64,000 nt of DNA from Pseudopedobacter sp035496935 (GTDB lineage Bacteria; Bacteroidota; Bacteroidia; Sphingobacteriales; Sphingobacteriaceae). Under the pieces are notes generated by a model that saw nothing but the letters and a program-made list of their open reading frames with translations, was not told the DNA's origin and did no database searches. Positions 1 to 8,800 of this stretch are shown one piece after another. Positions within the stretch are counted from its first letter, which is position 1, and every line of letters begins with the position of its first letter. The stretch lies in the NCBI GenBank assembly GCA_035496935.1, contig DATJED010000026.1:1-64000 (forward strand). Reading direction: 5' to 3'. The translations under genes were made by a program, and so were the position numbers.

Positions 1-3000
1 CGCCGAAGGCTGGGCAATCTGGATACTTGTTGTGGCTGTACAGCCGTTCGCATCCGTTACCGTTACCTCATAGGTCCCGGCCGTTAGGCCTGTCAGATCT
101 TCCGTGGTCCTTCCGTTGTCCCAAACGTAGGTGTAGCTTCCCGTTCCGCCCGTCGCTGTGATGTCTATTGCTCCTGTTGCACTACCGAAACACAATACAT
201 CGGTCTGCGCTTTAGTCGTTGTTAATGCTGCTGGTTCTGCTATGGTTATAGTGTTGGAAATTTGGCACCCATTACCATCTGTTGCGGTATAAGTGTAAGT
301 ACCTGCGATTAAATTTTGAACAATAGCTGTTGTAGCTCCATTACTCCAAATAATATTATAAGGTAATGTACCGCCAGATAAATCCAGCACAATTTCCCCT
401 GTGGCAGCCCCATTACATTTTACATCAGTTTTGGAGCTAGTAAGAGTAAATGGAGTCAACGGTGTGATTGTGATTGTTTTATTGGCTGTACATAGATTAG
501 CGTCCGTTACTGTTACCGTATAATTACCTGGGGCAAGTCCACTTAAATCCTGTGTACTCTCACCAGAACTCCAGCTATATATATAGGGGGAAACTCCCCC
601 ACTCACATTTAAATCTATAGAGCCAGCATTTTGACCGAAACAGGTATTATTAATGTGGGTTTCTGTTAAAGTTAAAGCTGCTGGCGGTTGGGTAATATTT
701 AAACTTGCAAAACCTAGACATCCATTAGCATCTGATACAACTAAACTATATGAGCCAGCTAGCAGGTTATTAACATCTTCTGATGTTGCACCATTACTCC
801 ATTCAAATGTATACGGTGCAGTACCTCCTGAAATTGTTGCATTAATACTACCTGTTGCCTGTCCAAAGCATTTTACATTTACTCTACTAAAAGCAATAGA
901 GATAACAGGAGGTTGTGTGATTGTGATACTTTTACTTGTTGTGCAATTGTTTGCATCAGTAACATCCAATGTATAAGTACCGGCCGGCAAGTTGGATTGA
1001 TTTAAAGATGTTTCTCCGTTACTCCAAGTAAAAGAGTATGGGGCAGTTCCTCCTATAATTGCAACACTAATCTCCCCAGTTGCATCTCCAAAGCAATTAA
1101 TATTTTGATGAGTTTCGTTAACAGTTAGCTCAGCAGGTTCTTCAATAGCTATATCAAAGGTCTTTATACAATTATTTGCATCTTTTATGTAGAACGTATA
1201 GTCTCCTCCTGATAAATTACTGAATATTGCTGATGCCTGATAGTTTGTCCCGTCTATGCTATATTGATAAGTTCCTGTTCCTCCTCCTCCACTTAAGGTT
1301 ACTGTTGATTTATTCCCATAACAAAGAATAGGAGTGTTGCTTCCTGTTAAAGTTAACAATGTAGGCTCGGCGATAGCACTGTCAAATGTTTTTATACAAC
1401 CATTGGCATCTTTTACATAAAAGGTATAATTACCGCCTGATAAATTGTTAAACGTTGCGGACGATTGATAATTAGCTCCTCCATCTATACTGTATTGATA
1501 AGATCCTGTGCCTCCTCCAGCGGTCAAAGTTACGGTCGATTTATCTCCATTACATAAAATCGGAGTAGCCGTTCCGGTTATAGTGAGCAATGGAGGTTCT
1601 GAGAGTGTAAAACTCAATGCTATTTCACATCCTAAAGCATCTTTTCCTATAACGGTATAATTTCCAGCAATTAAATTTGTCTGATTCTGATCGTGTGACG
1701 CATTACTCCAATCAAAACTATATGGTGCTTTTCCTCCCGATGGGTTTAATGTAATAGCACCAGTTGCTGATCCATTACAGACAATGTTTGTCTGACTTCC
1801 CGTAAGCGCAAATGGAGTTAGCGGAAGAATATCTACTGAAAGTTGTTTAAGACAACTATTATTATCCGTTACAGAAACCGTGTAACTACCTGGCGGCAGG
1901 CTACTGATGTCTTGAGTAGCAGCATAAGCTACACCGTCCTTTTTCCAATCATATGTATATGGTGCAGTTCCTCCAGTAACTGTTAAATCAATTGCTCCAA
2001 TAGAATTGTTATTACAAGAATTGTCAATATGAGTTTCTGAAAGAGCCAAAACTGGGGGCTCAGTAATGTTGAAACTTCTGGTATTTACACACCCGTTAGC
2101 GTCAACAATTTTCGCTTCGTAGTTTCCTGGAATCAAGTTAGGAAACACTAAAGGTGTTCCTGAATTATTAATTGGATTAAGAGCTGTAGGAGAAGTATAA
2201 CTACCTCCATTTAATGAATAAGAAACTTGATAGGGAGCAGCCGCACCTGTCAATAAACTAAGTGTGACCTTTCCATTATTTGCACCGTTACAAGTAACAT
2301 TTGTTACTGTATAGCTAAGATTAAGATTTGATACTATAGATATATCGTCTATAAATGTACCACAAGCCGGGTTTGGCGAACCTGCATCGGTTATTTTTAT
2401 AATTACTGAGGTAGTATTAGGGAGCGTATTAAAAGGAATTGACCCAATAGCTGGAGAGTTATCTGCAATAAATTCTGTTTGAGGAACAATTACCGCGTTG
2501 GTAGTAGCATCTAGAATTGTAACAAAAGATTTTGATGCCGAGGGACTACCACAAGCATCCCAATTTCTATAATTAAATGTTAATGTATAAGCTGTAGAAG
2601 GTTCAATAGAAATAACAGTTTGTTGAAGAGAGTATCTTTCTCCTGGTTTATTTTTTATAATTGCTCCCTTTAGCGTTGCTTGATTGCCGATTTTTACAAC
2701 ATCACCAGAATTCACAGGTAACCATTTATCTATCGAGGCATAATCACCAGGTGTATAAGATTCAAACCCTCCACCAGTAATTGCATCACATGATCCTGTT
2801 ACGGCTAAAGCATTTATATAAACATCTTCTGCTGTAGCCGAAAGCAAATCTCCGTTATAGTTTGTACCTATTACATTTGAAATAGTTCCGCTTTCATATG
2901 TGGTATTATATCCAGTAAATGGATCAGCTGAGCCAGTGATTTTTCTAAAAGGGTTGAGGTTTGTTCGGGTGGGATCTAAATAAGTAGCTTGTGCACTTGC

Positions 3001-4923
3001 ATGATAAACACCCGTAGGCGCATTTAAAGCAATGTCTACTACTATGGTAATGACTACTTTGTCGCCCGGAGAAATATTGAAATTTCCGAAATTCATGATT
3101 CCAGATGCACCAATATGCGGAGTTGCATTAAGCGTTCCGGCTGCATCTCCAGTTAAAGCATAAGAAATGCTACTTACTTTAAAACTTGAGGGTAAGTTAA
3201 GCCATGCTTCTACATTTCCGGCATTGCCATTGGTTGGTGCATTTTGAATAGTAAGCGTGTAAGTTGCCGTTGTTCCAGCTAGCCTGGCTCCCGTAGAACC
3301 TGGTTTTTCTTCTGTAAGTGTAGTGGTAAGAACGGGATAGCAAATTGAACCACCACCTTGTAGATGAGCAGGCAAGTCCGCAGTTATAAAGTCGCTAGTT
3401 TGTCCATCTTTACCATCTGTAGCTCCATGCGAAATTCCAGCGCCATTGTTTGTCTTTCCGGACAAACCTTTTGAAACATCTTTGTTAATAGCTAACGGAG
3501 AAAGAACCTGGGTATAAATAGTTCCTCCTGCGCCTCCTCCTCCTGGGCCGTGAGGTAGTATGGTTCCAGTATCATTTAATGTATTCCCTCCGTTACCACC
3601 TTTAGCCTCAAGTGTTAAATCAGCTGTGGGGCTCGATGCTAATGAACGTACGAAAATTGACCCTCCTGCACCGCCGCCCCCTGCCCCATCAGGTGCTGAA
3701 CCGTATGTGCCCGGAGCACCGTTACCTCCGTTTGATTGTATAACACCAACGCCTACTATTTTCTCAACATTAATTAATATAATTCCGCCACCAACACCAC
3801 CTGTTACGCCCGAAAGTGCATCATTCGCATCGCCACCGCCACCCCCACCGCCCATAATCAACCTAGAGTAATCTATAGGTAAAGAGCTCCCAGGACGGCC
3901 ACCGCCAGTTAAACCGGCAGACAATAAGTCACCATTCGCACCTTGCCAGCCCGCACCTCCTAACCCTCCGTAACCTCCATTTCCGCCACCGCCACCTCCA
4001 GAGTTATGGTCGTTACCACCGCCGCCACCGTTTGCAGGTGCACCTCTTCCATAAGATCCAGATGGCAAGCCATCCGACCCATTATCAACCTGATTAAAAC
4101 CATCCCACATGTATTGTGGTGTACCGCCAATTCCTTCTCCCTTACCTACAGACTTTGTGGAAGATGACAACAGCACATAATCTGTACTATTGTTTGACCC
4201 AGAACCGGCCTTTGGCCCATAACCTCCTCTAAAACCTCTAGCGGATGCATCAACTATAAAACCATTAAATTGCATGGTACCTGCAACATCAAACGCAATT
4301 ATACCGCCTACACTGCCATTATAAGGTGGCGTTGTAATATTGGAGGTTAACACTAAGTTAGAATATTGCGGTACCCTAACCACCTGAAATCTTCTTTGGC
4401 CTCTTGTTGCGGTTGCACCGGCATTTGTATAGGTATTTACACAGCCATTTCCAGCTCCTCCACCTCTAAATGTGAGCGCCCCACCAGTTAAAGGGACGTC
4501 ATTTGTTGCCACTACGTACTCAAACTTCCCTGAATTATTTAAATTGGTATAACCTGTTCCTCCTAAATTATCAGGACCACTAGTTGCAGATCCGGCTCCG
4601 TATAAATTGCTATTGGTATAGTCAAATGAGGCATCTTGCATTTGGATAATCAAAATTAGATCTCCAGATTTTATGGGCGTAATTCCATAACTTAAATTAT
4701 AATTGGGATCATTTGGAGGAACTGCATTTAGTGTAATTGTTTGGCTCCCAGCTGGCAATGAAGTAGTTGGTGATAGCGGAAAATAAGTATTTACTGGGGG
4801 AACCGCGTTTTGCGGGCCATCTATACCTGACGTTCCGCAAACTTGGGCGTCTGCTGAAACTACGTTAAAAATTAGAAAAAAAGCTACTAGAACACCCGAT
4901 AGCGTACTGTTTGAAAAGTACAC
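1..4923 (-). CDS. Giant secreted SprB-repeat protein, N-terminal part (truncated by window edge)
   Basis: One open frame of 1641 codons runs without a stop from about 4923 to base 1 and continues past the window. The N-terminus is a signal peptide (hydrophobic stretch GVLVAFFLIFNVVSADAQ, likely cut after ADA). It is followed by a glycine-rich region (about residues 290-525, with runs of seven glycines near 3845), a domain resembling extracellular DUF11-type repeats, a Cys-containing jelly-roll-like segment, then from about residue 864 ten SprB repeats of 75-80 residues. Each repeat has the pattern C-x-G-x(2)-(T/N)G-x-I and ends in VTDANGC-like sequence. SprB repeats occur in T9SS-secreted adhesins and gliding proteins, so a T9SS sorting domain is expected beyond the edge. 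The start is uncertain: GTG at 4923 directly precedes the signal peptide, and the frame stays open further upstream. Confidence 0.85.
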   Translation of the reverse strand, partial: MYFSNSTLSGVLVAFFLIFNVVSADAQVCGTSGIDGPQNAVPPVNTYFPLSPTTSLPAGSQTITLNAVPPNDPNYNLSYGITPIKSGDLILIIQMQDASFDYTNSNLYGAGSATSGPDNLGGTGYTNLNNSGKFEYVVATNDVPLTGGALTFRGGGAGNGCVNTYTNAGATATRGQRRFQVVRVPQYSNLVLTSNITTPPYNGSVGGIIAFDVAGTMQFNGFIVDASARGFRGGYGPKAGSGSNNSTDYVLLSSSTKSVGKGEGIGGTPQYMWDGFNQVDNGSDGLPSGSYGRGAPANGGGGGNDHNSGGGGGGNGGYGGLGGAGWQGANGDLLSAGLTGGGRPGSSLPIDYSRLIMGGGGGGGDANDALSGVTGGVGGGIILINVEKIVGVGVIQSNGGNGAPGTYGSAPDGAGGGGAGGSIFVRSLASSPTADLTLEAKGGNGGNTLNDTGTILPHGPGGGGAGGTIYTQVLSPLAINKDVSKGLSGKTNNGAGISHGATDGKDGQTSDFITADLPAHLQGGGSICYPVLTTTLTEEKPGSTGARLAGTTATYTLTIQNAPTNGNAGNVEAWLNLPSSFKVSSISYALTGDAAGTLNATPHIGASGIMNFGNFNISPGDKVVITIVVDIALNAPTGVYHASAQATYLDPTRTNLNPFRKITGSADPFTGYNTTYESGTISNVIGTNYNGDLLSATAEDVYINALAVTGSCDAITGGGFESYTPGDYASIDKWLPVNSGDVVKIGNQATLKGAIIKNKPGERYSLQQTVISIEPSTAYTLTFNYRNWDACGSPSASKSFVTILDATTNAVIVPQTEFIADNSPAIGSIPFNTLPNTTSVIIKITDAGSPNPACGTFIDDISIVSNLNLSYTVTNVTCNGANNGKVTLSLLTGAAAPYQVSYSLNGGSYTSPTALNPINNSGTPLVFPNLIPGNYEAKIVDANGCVNTRSFNITEPPVLALSETHIDNSCNNNSIGAIDLTVTGGTAPYTYDWKKDGVAYAATQDISSLPPGSYTVSVTDNNSCLKQLSVDILPLTPFALTGSQTNIVCNGSATGAITLNPSGGKAPYSFDWSNASHDQNQTNLIAGNYTVIGKDALGCEIALSFTLSEPPLLTITGTATPILCNGDKSTVTLTAGGGTGSYQYSIDGGANYQSSATFNNLSGGNYTFYVKDANGCIKTFDSAIAEPTLLTLTGSNTPILCYGNKSTVTLSGGGGTGTYQYSIDGTNYQASAIFSNLSGGDYTFYIKDANNCIKTFDIAIEEPAELTVNETHQNINCFGDATGEISVAIIGGTAPYSFTWSNGETSLNQSNLPAGTYTLDVTDANNCTTSKSITITQPPVISIAFSRVNVKCFGQATGSINATISGGTAPYTFEWSNGATSEDVNNLLAGSYSLVVSDANGCLGFASLNITQPPAALTLTETHINNTCFGQNAGSIDLNVSGGVSPYIYSWSSGESTQDLSGLAPGNYTVTVTDANLCTANKTITITPLTPFTLTSSKTDVKCNGAATGEIVLDLSGGTLPYNIIWSNGATTAIVQNLIAGTYTYTATDGNGCQISNTITIAEPAALTTTKAQTDVLCFGSATGAIDITATGGTGSYTYVWDNGRTTEDLTGLTAGTYEVTVTDANGCTATTSIQIAQPSA

Positions 4924-5282
4924 TCCCGCACCTAACTGTTTTTTTACGTAAGAATAAAATGCAAAAAAATATAGGTGTACCAATAATTTAAAGTTTAGCT
5001 GTTTGTGTGTTGGTTCTTTTTACGAAAAAAAAAGGTTTGAGTTTCAACTTTTAAAAAATGATTTTCGTTGACAGGACAAAAAAATATAGACTTTTTTAAA
5101 AAAATTATTTGAAGATTGGCTAAGCGAGTTGAGTTTTTGCGTTAACGATGGAAATGGATACCGGCCCGAGTCTAATGCCTTGGGGCGTATGAATGTACAG
5201 CGTGTTAAAACGCCCTAAAAAAATCTTTTTAGGTTTATGCAACCTTTTCACAAAATAACCCATCTTGCATACAGAACCTTAT
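4924..5282. other. Intergenic region, no gene seen
   Basis: AT-rich divergent region between the SprB-repeat gene and the sigma-factor gene. It holds a short GC-richer patch with possible stem-loops: GGGCGT near 5174 can pair with ACGCCC at 5210-5215, and CCTAAAAA can pair with TTTTTAGG across 5214-5233. I recognise no RNA family and no consensus promoter here. Confidence 0.5.
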
Positions 5283-5855
5283 ATGAATTTGGAACATAAA
5301 TACTCTTTAGAAGATTTAGTAACAGGATGCCAAAACGGTAACCGGCAAAGTCAGGAGTTGTTATACAAAACAACATCGGCTAAAATGTTGGGGATTTGTA
5401 TGAGGTACGCCAAAGACGAGTTTGAAGCAGAAGACATGATGCAAACTGGCTTTATTAAAGTTTTCAAAAAGCTGTCGGACTACAGAAATGAAGGTTCGTT
5501 TGAGGGATGGATGCGCCGGATTATGGTGAACACTTCTATTGAGTTTTACCGTAAAAATTTACGCAACCTAAACGTAGTAGCTATTGACGAAACACACGAA
5601 CACCAAGCCAGCGTAAGTTTTGACATGAGCAGTATTAACGTTAAAGATTTGATGCGGTTAATTCAAAACTTAAGTAATGGCTACCGCTTGGTATTTAACA
5701 TGTATGCAATTGAAGGTTACTCGCACAAAGAAATTGCGGAAAAGTTGGGGATAACCGAAGGCGCAAGCAAATCTCAATTATCAAGAGCGAGAGCAATATT
5801 AAAAGAACAAATTTTAAAATTGGAAGGATATAAAAATGAAGCCAATGTTGGATAA
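5283..5855 (+). CDS. ECF-type RNA polymerase sigma factor
   Basis: A 190-residue sigma-70 family protein of extracytoplasmic-function size. Region 2 spans about residues 24-90 (DEFEAEDMMQTGFIKVFKKL, the usual -10-binding helix). Region 4 spans about 125-180 and has a helix-turn-helix (YSHKEIAEKLGITEGASKSQ). An in-frame TTG lies 18 bases upstream, but the ATG at 5283 gives the normal family N-terminus. The stop overlaps the next gene by 20 bases, so the two are probably translationally coupled. That next gene encodes a one-pass membrane protein, the usual place for the partner of an ECF sigma. The signal sensed and the regulon cannot be read from the sequence. Confidence 0.9.
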   Translation: MNLEHKYSLEDLVTGCQNGNRQSQELLYKTTSAKMLGICMRYAKDEFEAEDMMQTGFIKVFKKLSDYRNEGSFEGWMRRIMVNTSIEFYRKNLRNLNVVAIDETHEHQASVSFDMSSINVKDLMRLIQNLSNGYRLVFNMYAIEGYSHKEIAEKLGITEGASKSQLSRARAILKEQILKLEGYKNEANVG

Positions 5856-6600
5856 AGATTTTGATGCGTTTTTTAAATCTTCTTTTGAAGATTTTGAAGT
5901 TACGCCGGCTACTGATAGCTGGGCAAAAGTTTCTAAAAAAATCGACAAACCTACAAGGAAAAAGTTTTCGCTGTTTTGGATGGCCGCAGCTAGCATTGTT
6001 ATTGTATTAGGGATTGGGGTTAGCTTATACACTAAACCAACTGAGGTAATTAAATTACACCCAGATGGCGAGAAGGAAATGATGGCAAACGTAACTCAGG
6101 AGGAAAAAGCAGTTGTCGGAACAGTGCCAGTTGTAAGTGAAACAATAGCTAAACCATTACAAAAACCTGTTAAAAACATCGCTAAAAACTCAAAAACAAT
6201 TACAGAAAGTAAGTTAGCAAAAAAAACCGTTATTGAAATACAAAAACCGGTTGATGAACCTGTAGAAACGGATTTAGAACTCGTGAAAAATGTAAAACCT
6301 TTGCGGGCTAAACTTGCAACGGAGCGATTATTGGAACAAGAGGAAATAAACAAGTTGAAAGCCAGCGCTACAACAGATTTAGCCAACAACAACAATCAAA
6401 ACTTGGCAGAAATTGAATCAATTACGGAGTTTCCTACTCGACGGGCGAGAATATCTTCTATGGGTGATCTGGTAAATTTTGTGGTGGCAAAAGTGGATAA
6501 ACGAGAAGAAAAAATTATCAAAATGAGCAAAACAGAAGAAAGCGACAACGAAATAACAGGAATAAATTTGGGGCTTTTTAAATTCAGAAAACAAGACTAA
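5836..6600 (+). CDS. Single-pass membrane protein, probable anti-sigma partner of the ECF factor
   Basis: 254 residues. A cytoplasmic N-terminus (about 1-43, LDKDFDAFFKSSFEDFEVTP) is followed by one membrane segment (about 46-65, WMAAASIVIVLGIGVSLY) and a long, low-complexity, Lys/Glu/Thr-rich extracytoplasmic part. It starts inside the end of the sigma gene and is followed after 4 bases by an outer-membrane beta-barrel gene. This topology and order match Bacteroidota sigma/anti-sigma/OMP operons. I see no zinc-binding HxxxCxxC motif, so it is not a classic ZAS-type anti-sigma factor. Its role as anti-sigma rests on position and topology only. Confidence 0.65.
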   Translation: MKPMLDKDFDAFFKSSFEDFEVTPATDSWAKVSKKIDKPTRKKFSLFWMAAASIVIVLGIGVSLYTKPTEVIKLHPDGEKEMMANVTQEEKAVVGTVPVVSETIAKPLQKPVKNIAKNSKTITESKLAKKTVIEIQKPVDEPVETDLELVKNVKPLRAKLATERLLEQEEINKLKASATTDLANNNNQNLAEIESITEFPTRRARISSMGDLVNFVVAKVDKREEKIIKMSKTEESDNEITGINLGLFKFRKQD

Positions 6601-6604
6601 AAAT

Positions 6605-7411
6605 ATGAAAAAAATATACTTAATAGCTGTAGCAGTTTGTATAAGCCACCTGCTAAAAGCCCAAACTACAGACAGTGTTAAAGTGGTTAAAGAAAGCAGC
6701 TCGCATGTGGTGATTGAAGCTGGCAATGTGAAGGTAAGTGTTGGTAAAAGCGATAGCACAAAAACCCCTAAAAAAATGGTTAAATACCCTTCACTTACTT
6801 ACGGCCTAACGTTTGAGCATTTCGATATTGGCTTAAGCATGTACCACACGGGATCTACCTTTGGCGCACCCGCAGGTTACGATTATCTGGAAACAGATAC
6901 CTGGAAAACAAGCAACATAGGTTTTGATTTATTGCAACTAGGTTTAAGGTTTAGCCCGAACGTTAAAATAATGCTAGCTGCCGGGTTAGATTGGAACCAC
7001 ATGCGCTTAAAACAAAACGTAACTATACAGGTAGAACAGCCCACTTTAACCAAAACCGATGATGCAATAGATTATTCAAAAAACAGATTTTCGAGCCGTT
7101 ATTTAAGAGTTCCGCTGTATTTTGAATACCGCTCGCCACAAGGCAAAAAAGGAAAAAGAGCCTCAATAGTTTTTGGCCCCGAGGTTGGATTTCTTTTGAA
7201 CGGAAAAGTAAAACAAGTAAGTAAAGAAAACGGCAAGGAAAAATTTAAAGACGATTACAATCTTGAGCCTTTCCGTTACGGCGGAAGCATTAGAATTGGA
7301 TACGGTGGCGCCGGTTTGTTCTTTAAATATTATTTGAATGATGTTTTTGCGAAAAATCAAGGCCCAGCAGATTATAAGAATTTAAATTTTGGATTAACTT
7401 TCGGGTTTTAA
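6605..7411 (+). CDS. Outer-membrane beta-barrel protein (PorT-like OMP family)
   Basis: 268 residues. Signal peptide MKKIYLIAVAVCISHLLKAQ, then a linker rich in Val/Lys/Ser, then alternating amphipathic strands ending in the aromatic C-terminus NLNFGLTFGF, which is typical of outer-membrane barrels. Residues 60-268 look like an 8- to 10-strand barrel. The gene is the third of the sigma/membrane-protein operon, 4 bases behind the second, with a terminator after it. It may be the sensor or the output of that regulatory unit, which is inference from context. No specific substrate can be assigned. Confidence 0.75.
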   Translation: MKKIYLIAVAVCISHLLKAQTTDSVKVVKESSSHVVIEAGNVKVSVGKSDSTKTPKKMVKYPSLTYGLTFEHFDIGLSMYHTGSTFGAPAGYDYLETDTWKTSNIGFDLLQLGLRFSPNVKIMLAAGLDWNHMRLKQNVTIQVEQPTLTKTDDAIDYSKNRFSSRYLRVPLYFEYRSPQGKKGKRASIVFGPEVGFLLNGKVKQVSKENGKEKFKDDYNLEPFRYGGSIRIGYGGAGLFFKYYLNDVFAKNQGPADYKNLNFGLTFGF

Positions 7412-7430
7412 GTAGGAAACCAAATTTATT

Positions 7431-7469
7431 GAAGCCTCGGGTATTTTATATACTGAGGCTTTTTTATTT
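7431..7469 (+). terminator. Rho-independent terminator of the sigma/OMP operon
   Basis: AAGCCTCGG and CTGAGGCTT form a 9-base stem with one mismatch, followed by TTTTATTT, 20 bases past the OMP stop codon. Confidence 0.8.
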
Positions 7470-7629
7470 CTGGTGGATTCGTTCAAGCAAGGCATATGTT
7501 CGTAACAAAAGGAGAGCCCAGAAAAGGAGAGTCCGCTTGGACAGATCTCGGTAATATCACTTAAATCAAAAACATCAACGCATCCGTCAATTTTTTTTAT
7601 CTTTACGCCCCCATTAAAAAAGATAAAAA

Positions 7630-8610
7630 ATGTCGCTAATCCAGCTAAAAAATGTAAGCAAAAATTTTTTAGAAGGTGTTCCTTCCGGAATATCGGGCGT
7701 AAGCTTAAATATTAAACAGGGCGAAATTGTGACCATTATCGGGGAAAGTGGCAGCGGAAAAACTACACTGTTAAAGCTTATTTACGGATATCTTACACCT
7801 CAGGAAGGCGAAGTCTTGTTCAATGGTGAGAAAATAAAAGGTCCGACCGAGAAATTAATTCCTGGACATGATGAGATGAAAATGGTAACGCAAGAAGTTA
7901 CCTTAAATCTTTACGCTAAAGTGTTTGACAATATAGCATCGCAACTTTCCAATTCTGATTTGCAAGCTAAAAGTCAGCTTACTTTACAAACTATGGAGTT
8001 TTTAAGGATTGATCATTTAGCCGAGAAAAAAATTGTGGAGTTAAGCGGTGGCGAACAGCAACGTGTGGCGATTGCCCGAGCGGTAATTACAGAACCAAAA
8101 GTACTTTTGTTGGATGAGCCTTTTAGCCAGATTGATAGCATTTTGAAACGCCAGTTAAGGGATGATATTGAGCGACTTTCTAAATTTTTGAATATTACGG
8201 TGATTATGGTTTCTCATGACCCAACCGACGGCTTAGCACTTTCGGACCAGCTGATAATTGTGAGAAATGGAGAAATTGTTCGTCAAGGGCATCCTCGGGA
8301 ATTATACCTTCATCCGCAAAGCGCTTATGTTGCAAATCTTTTAGGCAAAGCAAACCTGTTGAAAAACCTGAGTTTCTTGCCAAAGCAAGAAGCGGAATTT
8401 GCTGTTTATCCGCACCAGATCAATTTATCTTACACAAATGGAAACGCAGAAGCGGTGATTAAATCCACACATTTTTGCGGTGCCTACCAAGAAGTTGAAC
8501 TAATTGTAGAAAGCAAAATTATTTTAGTGCATGACCCCGAGTTTATTCCTTTTGTAAACGGCGAAAAAGTTTATTTTGATGTTTTGAATTATGAGGAGCT
8601 GGAAGGATAG
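7630..8610 (+). CDS. ABC transporter ATP-binding protein (Fe3+/polyamine importer type)
   Basis: 326 residues with all ABC ATPase motifs: Walker A GESGSGKTT (38-46), Q-loop Gln88, signature LSGGEQQRVAIARA (from 138), Walker B VLLLDEP (158-164) and switch His196. The last 90 residues form a small extra domain like the TOBE/regulatory domain of Pot/Fbp/CysA-type importers. Those families drive uptake of spermidine, iron or oxyanions. No permease or binding-protein gene lies beside it: upstream is the OMP operon, downstream lhgO. Its partner must be encoded elsewhere, or it works in another ABC process. Substrate unknown. Confidence 0.85.
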   Translation: MSLIQLKNVSKNFLEGVPSGISGVSLNIKQGEIVTIIGESGSGKTTLLKLIYGYLTPQEGEVLFNGEKIKGPTEKLIPGHDEMKMVTQEVTLNLYAKVFDNIASQLSNSDLQAKSQLTLQTMEFLRIDHLAEKKIVELSGGEQQRVAIARAVITEPKVLLLDEPFSQIDSILKRQLRDDIERLSKFLNITVIMVSHDPTDGLALSDQLIIVRNGEIVRQGHPRELYLHPQSAYVANLLGKANLLKNLSFLPKQEAEFAVYPHQINLSYTNGNAEAVIKSTHFCGAYQEVELIVESKIILVHDPEFIPFVNGEKVYFDVLNYEELEG

Positions 8611-8777
8611 TTTCAGATTTGTTATCAAATTAATTTGCACCAGCCAAAATACTAAGCCCAACTGCCAACCGTTTTTTTCGGACCCCCATATAATTAAGTA
8701 GCCGGAAATCTTATACAAATTCGAGAAAAACGCCTAATCTTAGCAGCAAAAACAAAGCGCTTAACCAACTAAATCGC

Positions 8778-8785
8778 TACTTTTG
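8778..8785 (+). promoter_or_regulatory. Bacteroidota -7 box upstream of lhgO
   Basis: TACTTTTG matches TAnnTTTG. It overlaps an in-frame TTG that would lengthen LhgO, so it argues for the GTG at 8801 as the real start. No clear -33 element. Confidence 0.55.
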
Positions 8786-8800
8786 CAAAAAAATAATCTC

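Noticed and set aside
200..2340. Regularly spaced similar DNA segments that could suggest a CRISPR array
   Set aside because: The period is about 230 bases, the copies diverge, and they translate in one frame as SprB protein repeats.
653..3871. Open frames on the plus strand, including a proline-rich one at 3560-3871
   Set aside because: They are antisense shadows of the SprB-repeat gene; the Pro runs are the complement of its Gly codons.
5836..6600. Zinc-binding (ZAS) anti-sigma factor
   Set aside because: No HxxxCxxC motif; only topology and position support an anti-sigma role.
7500..7550. Similarity of AAGGAGAGTCCGCTTGGAC here to AAGGAGTCTTTGTTTGGACT near 20250
   Set aside because: The match is short and imperfect; not enough to call a repeat family from two copies.
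7630..8610. Complete ABC importer operon
   Set aside because: Only the ATPase is present; no permease or binding protein is next to it.
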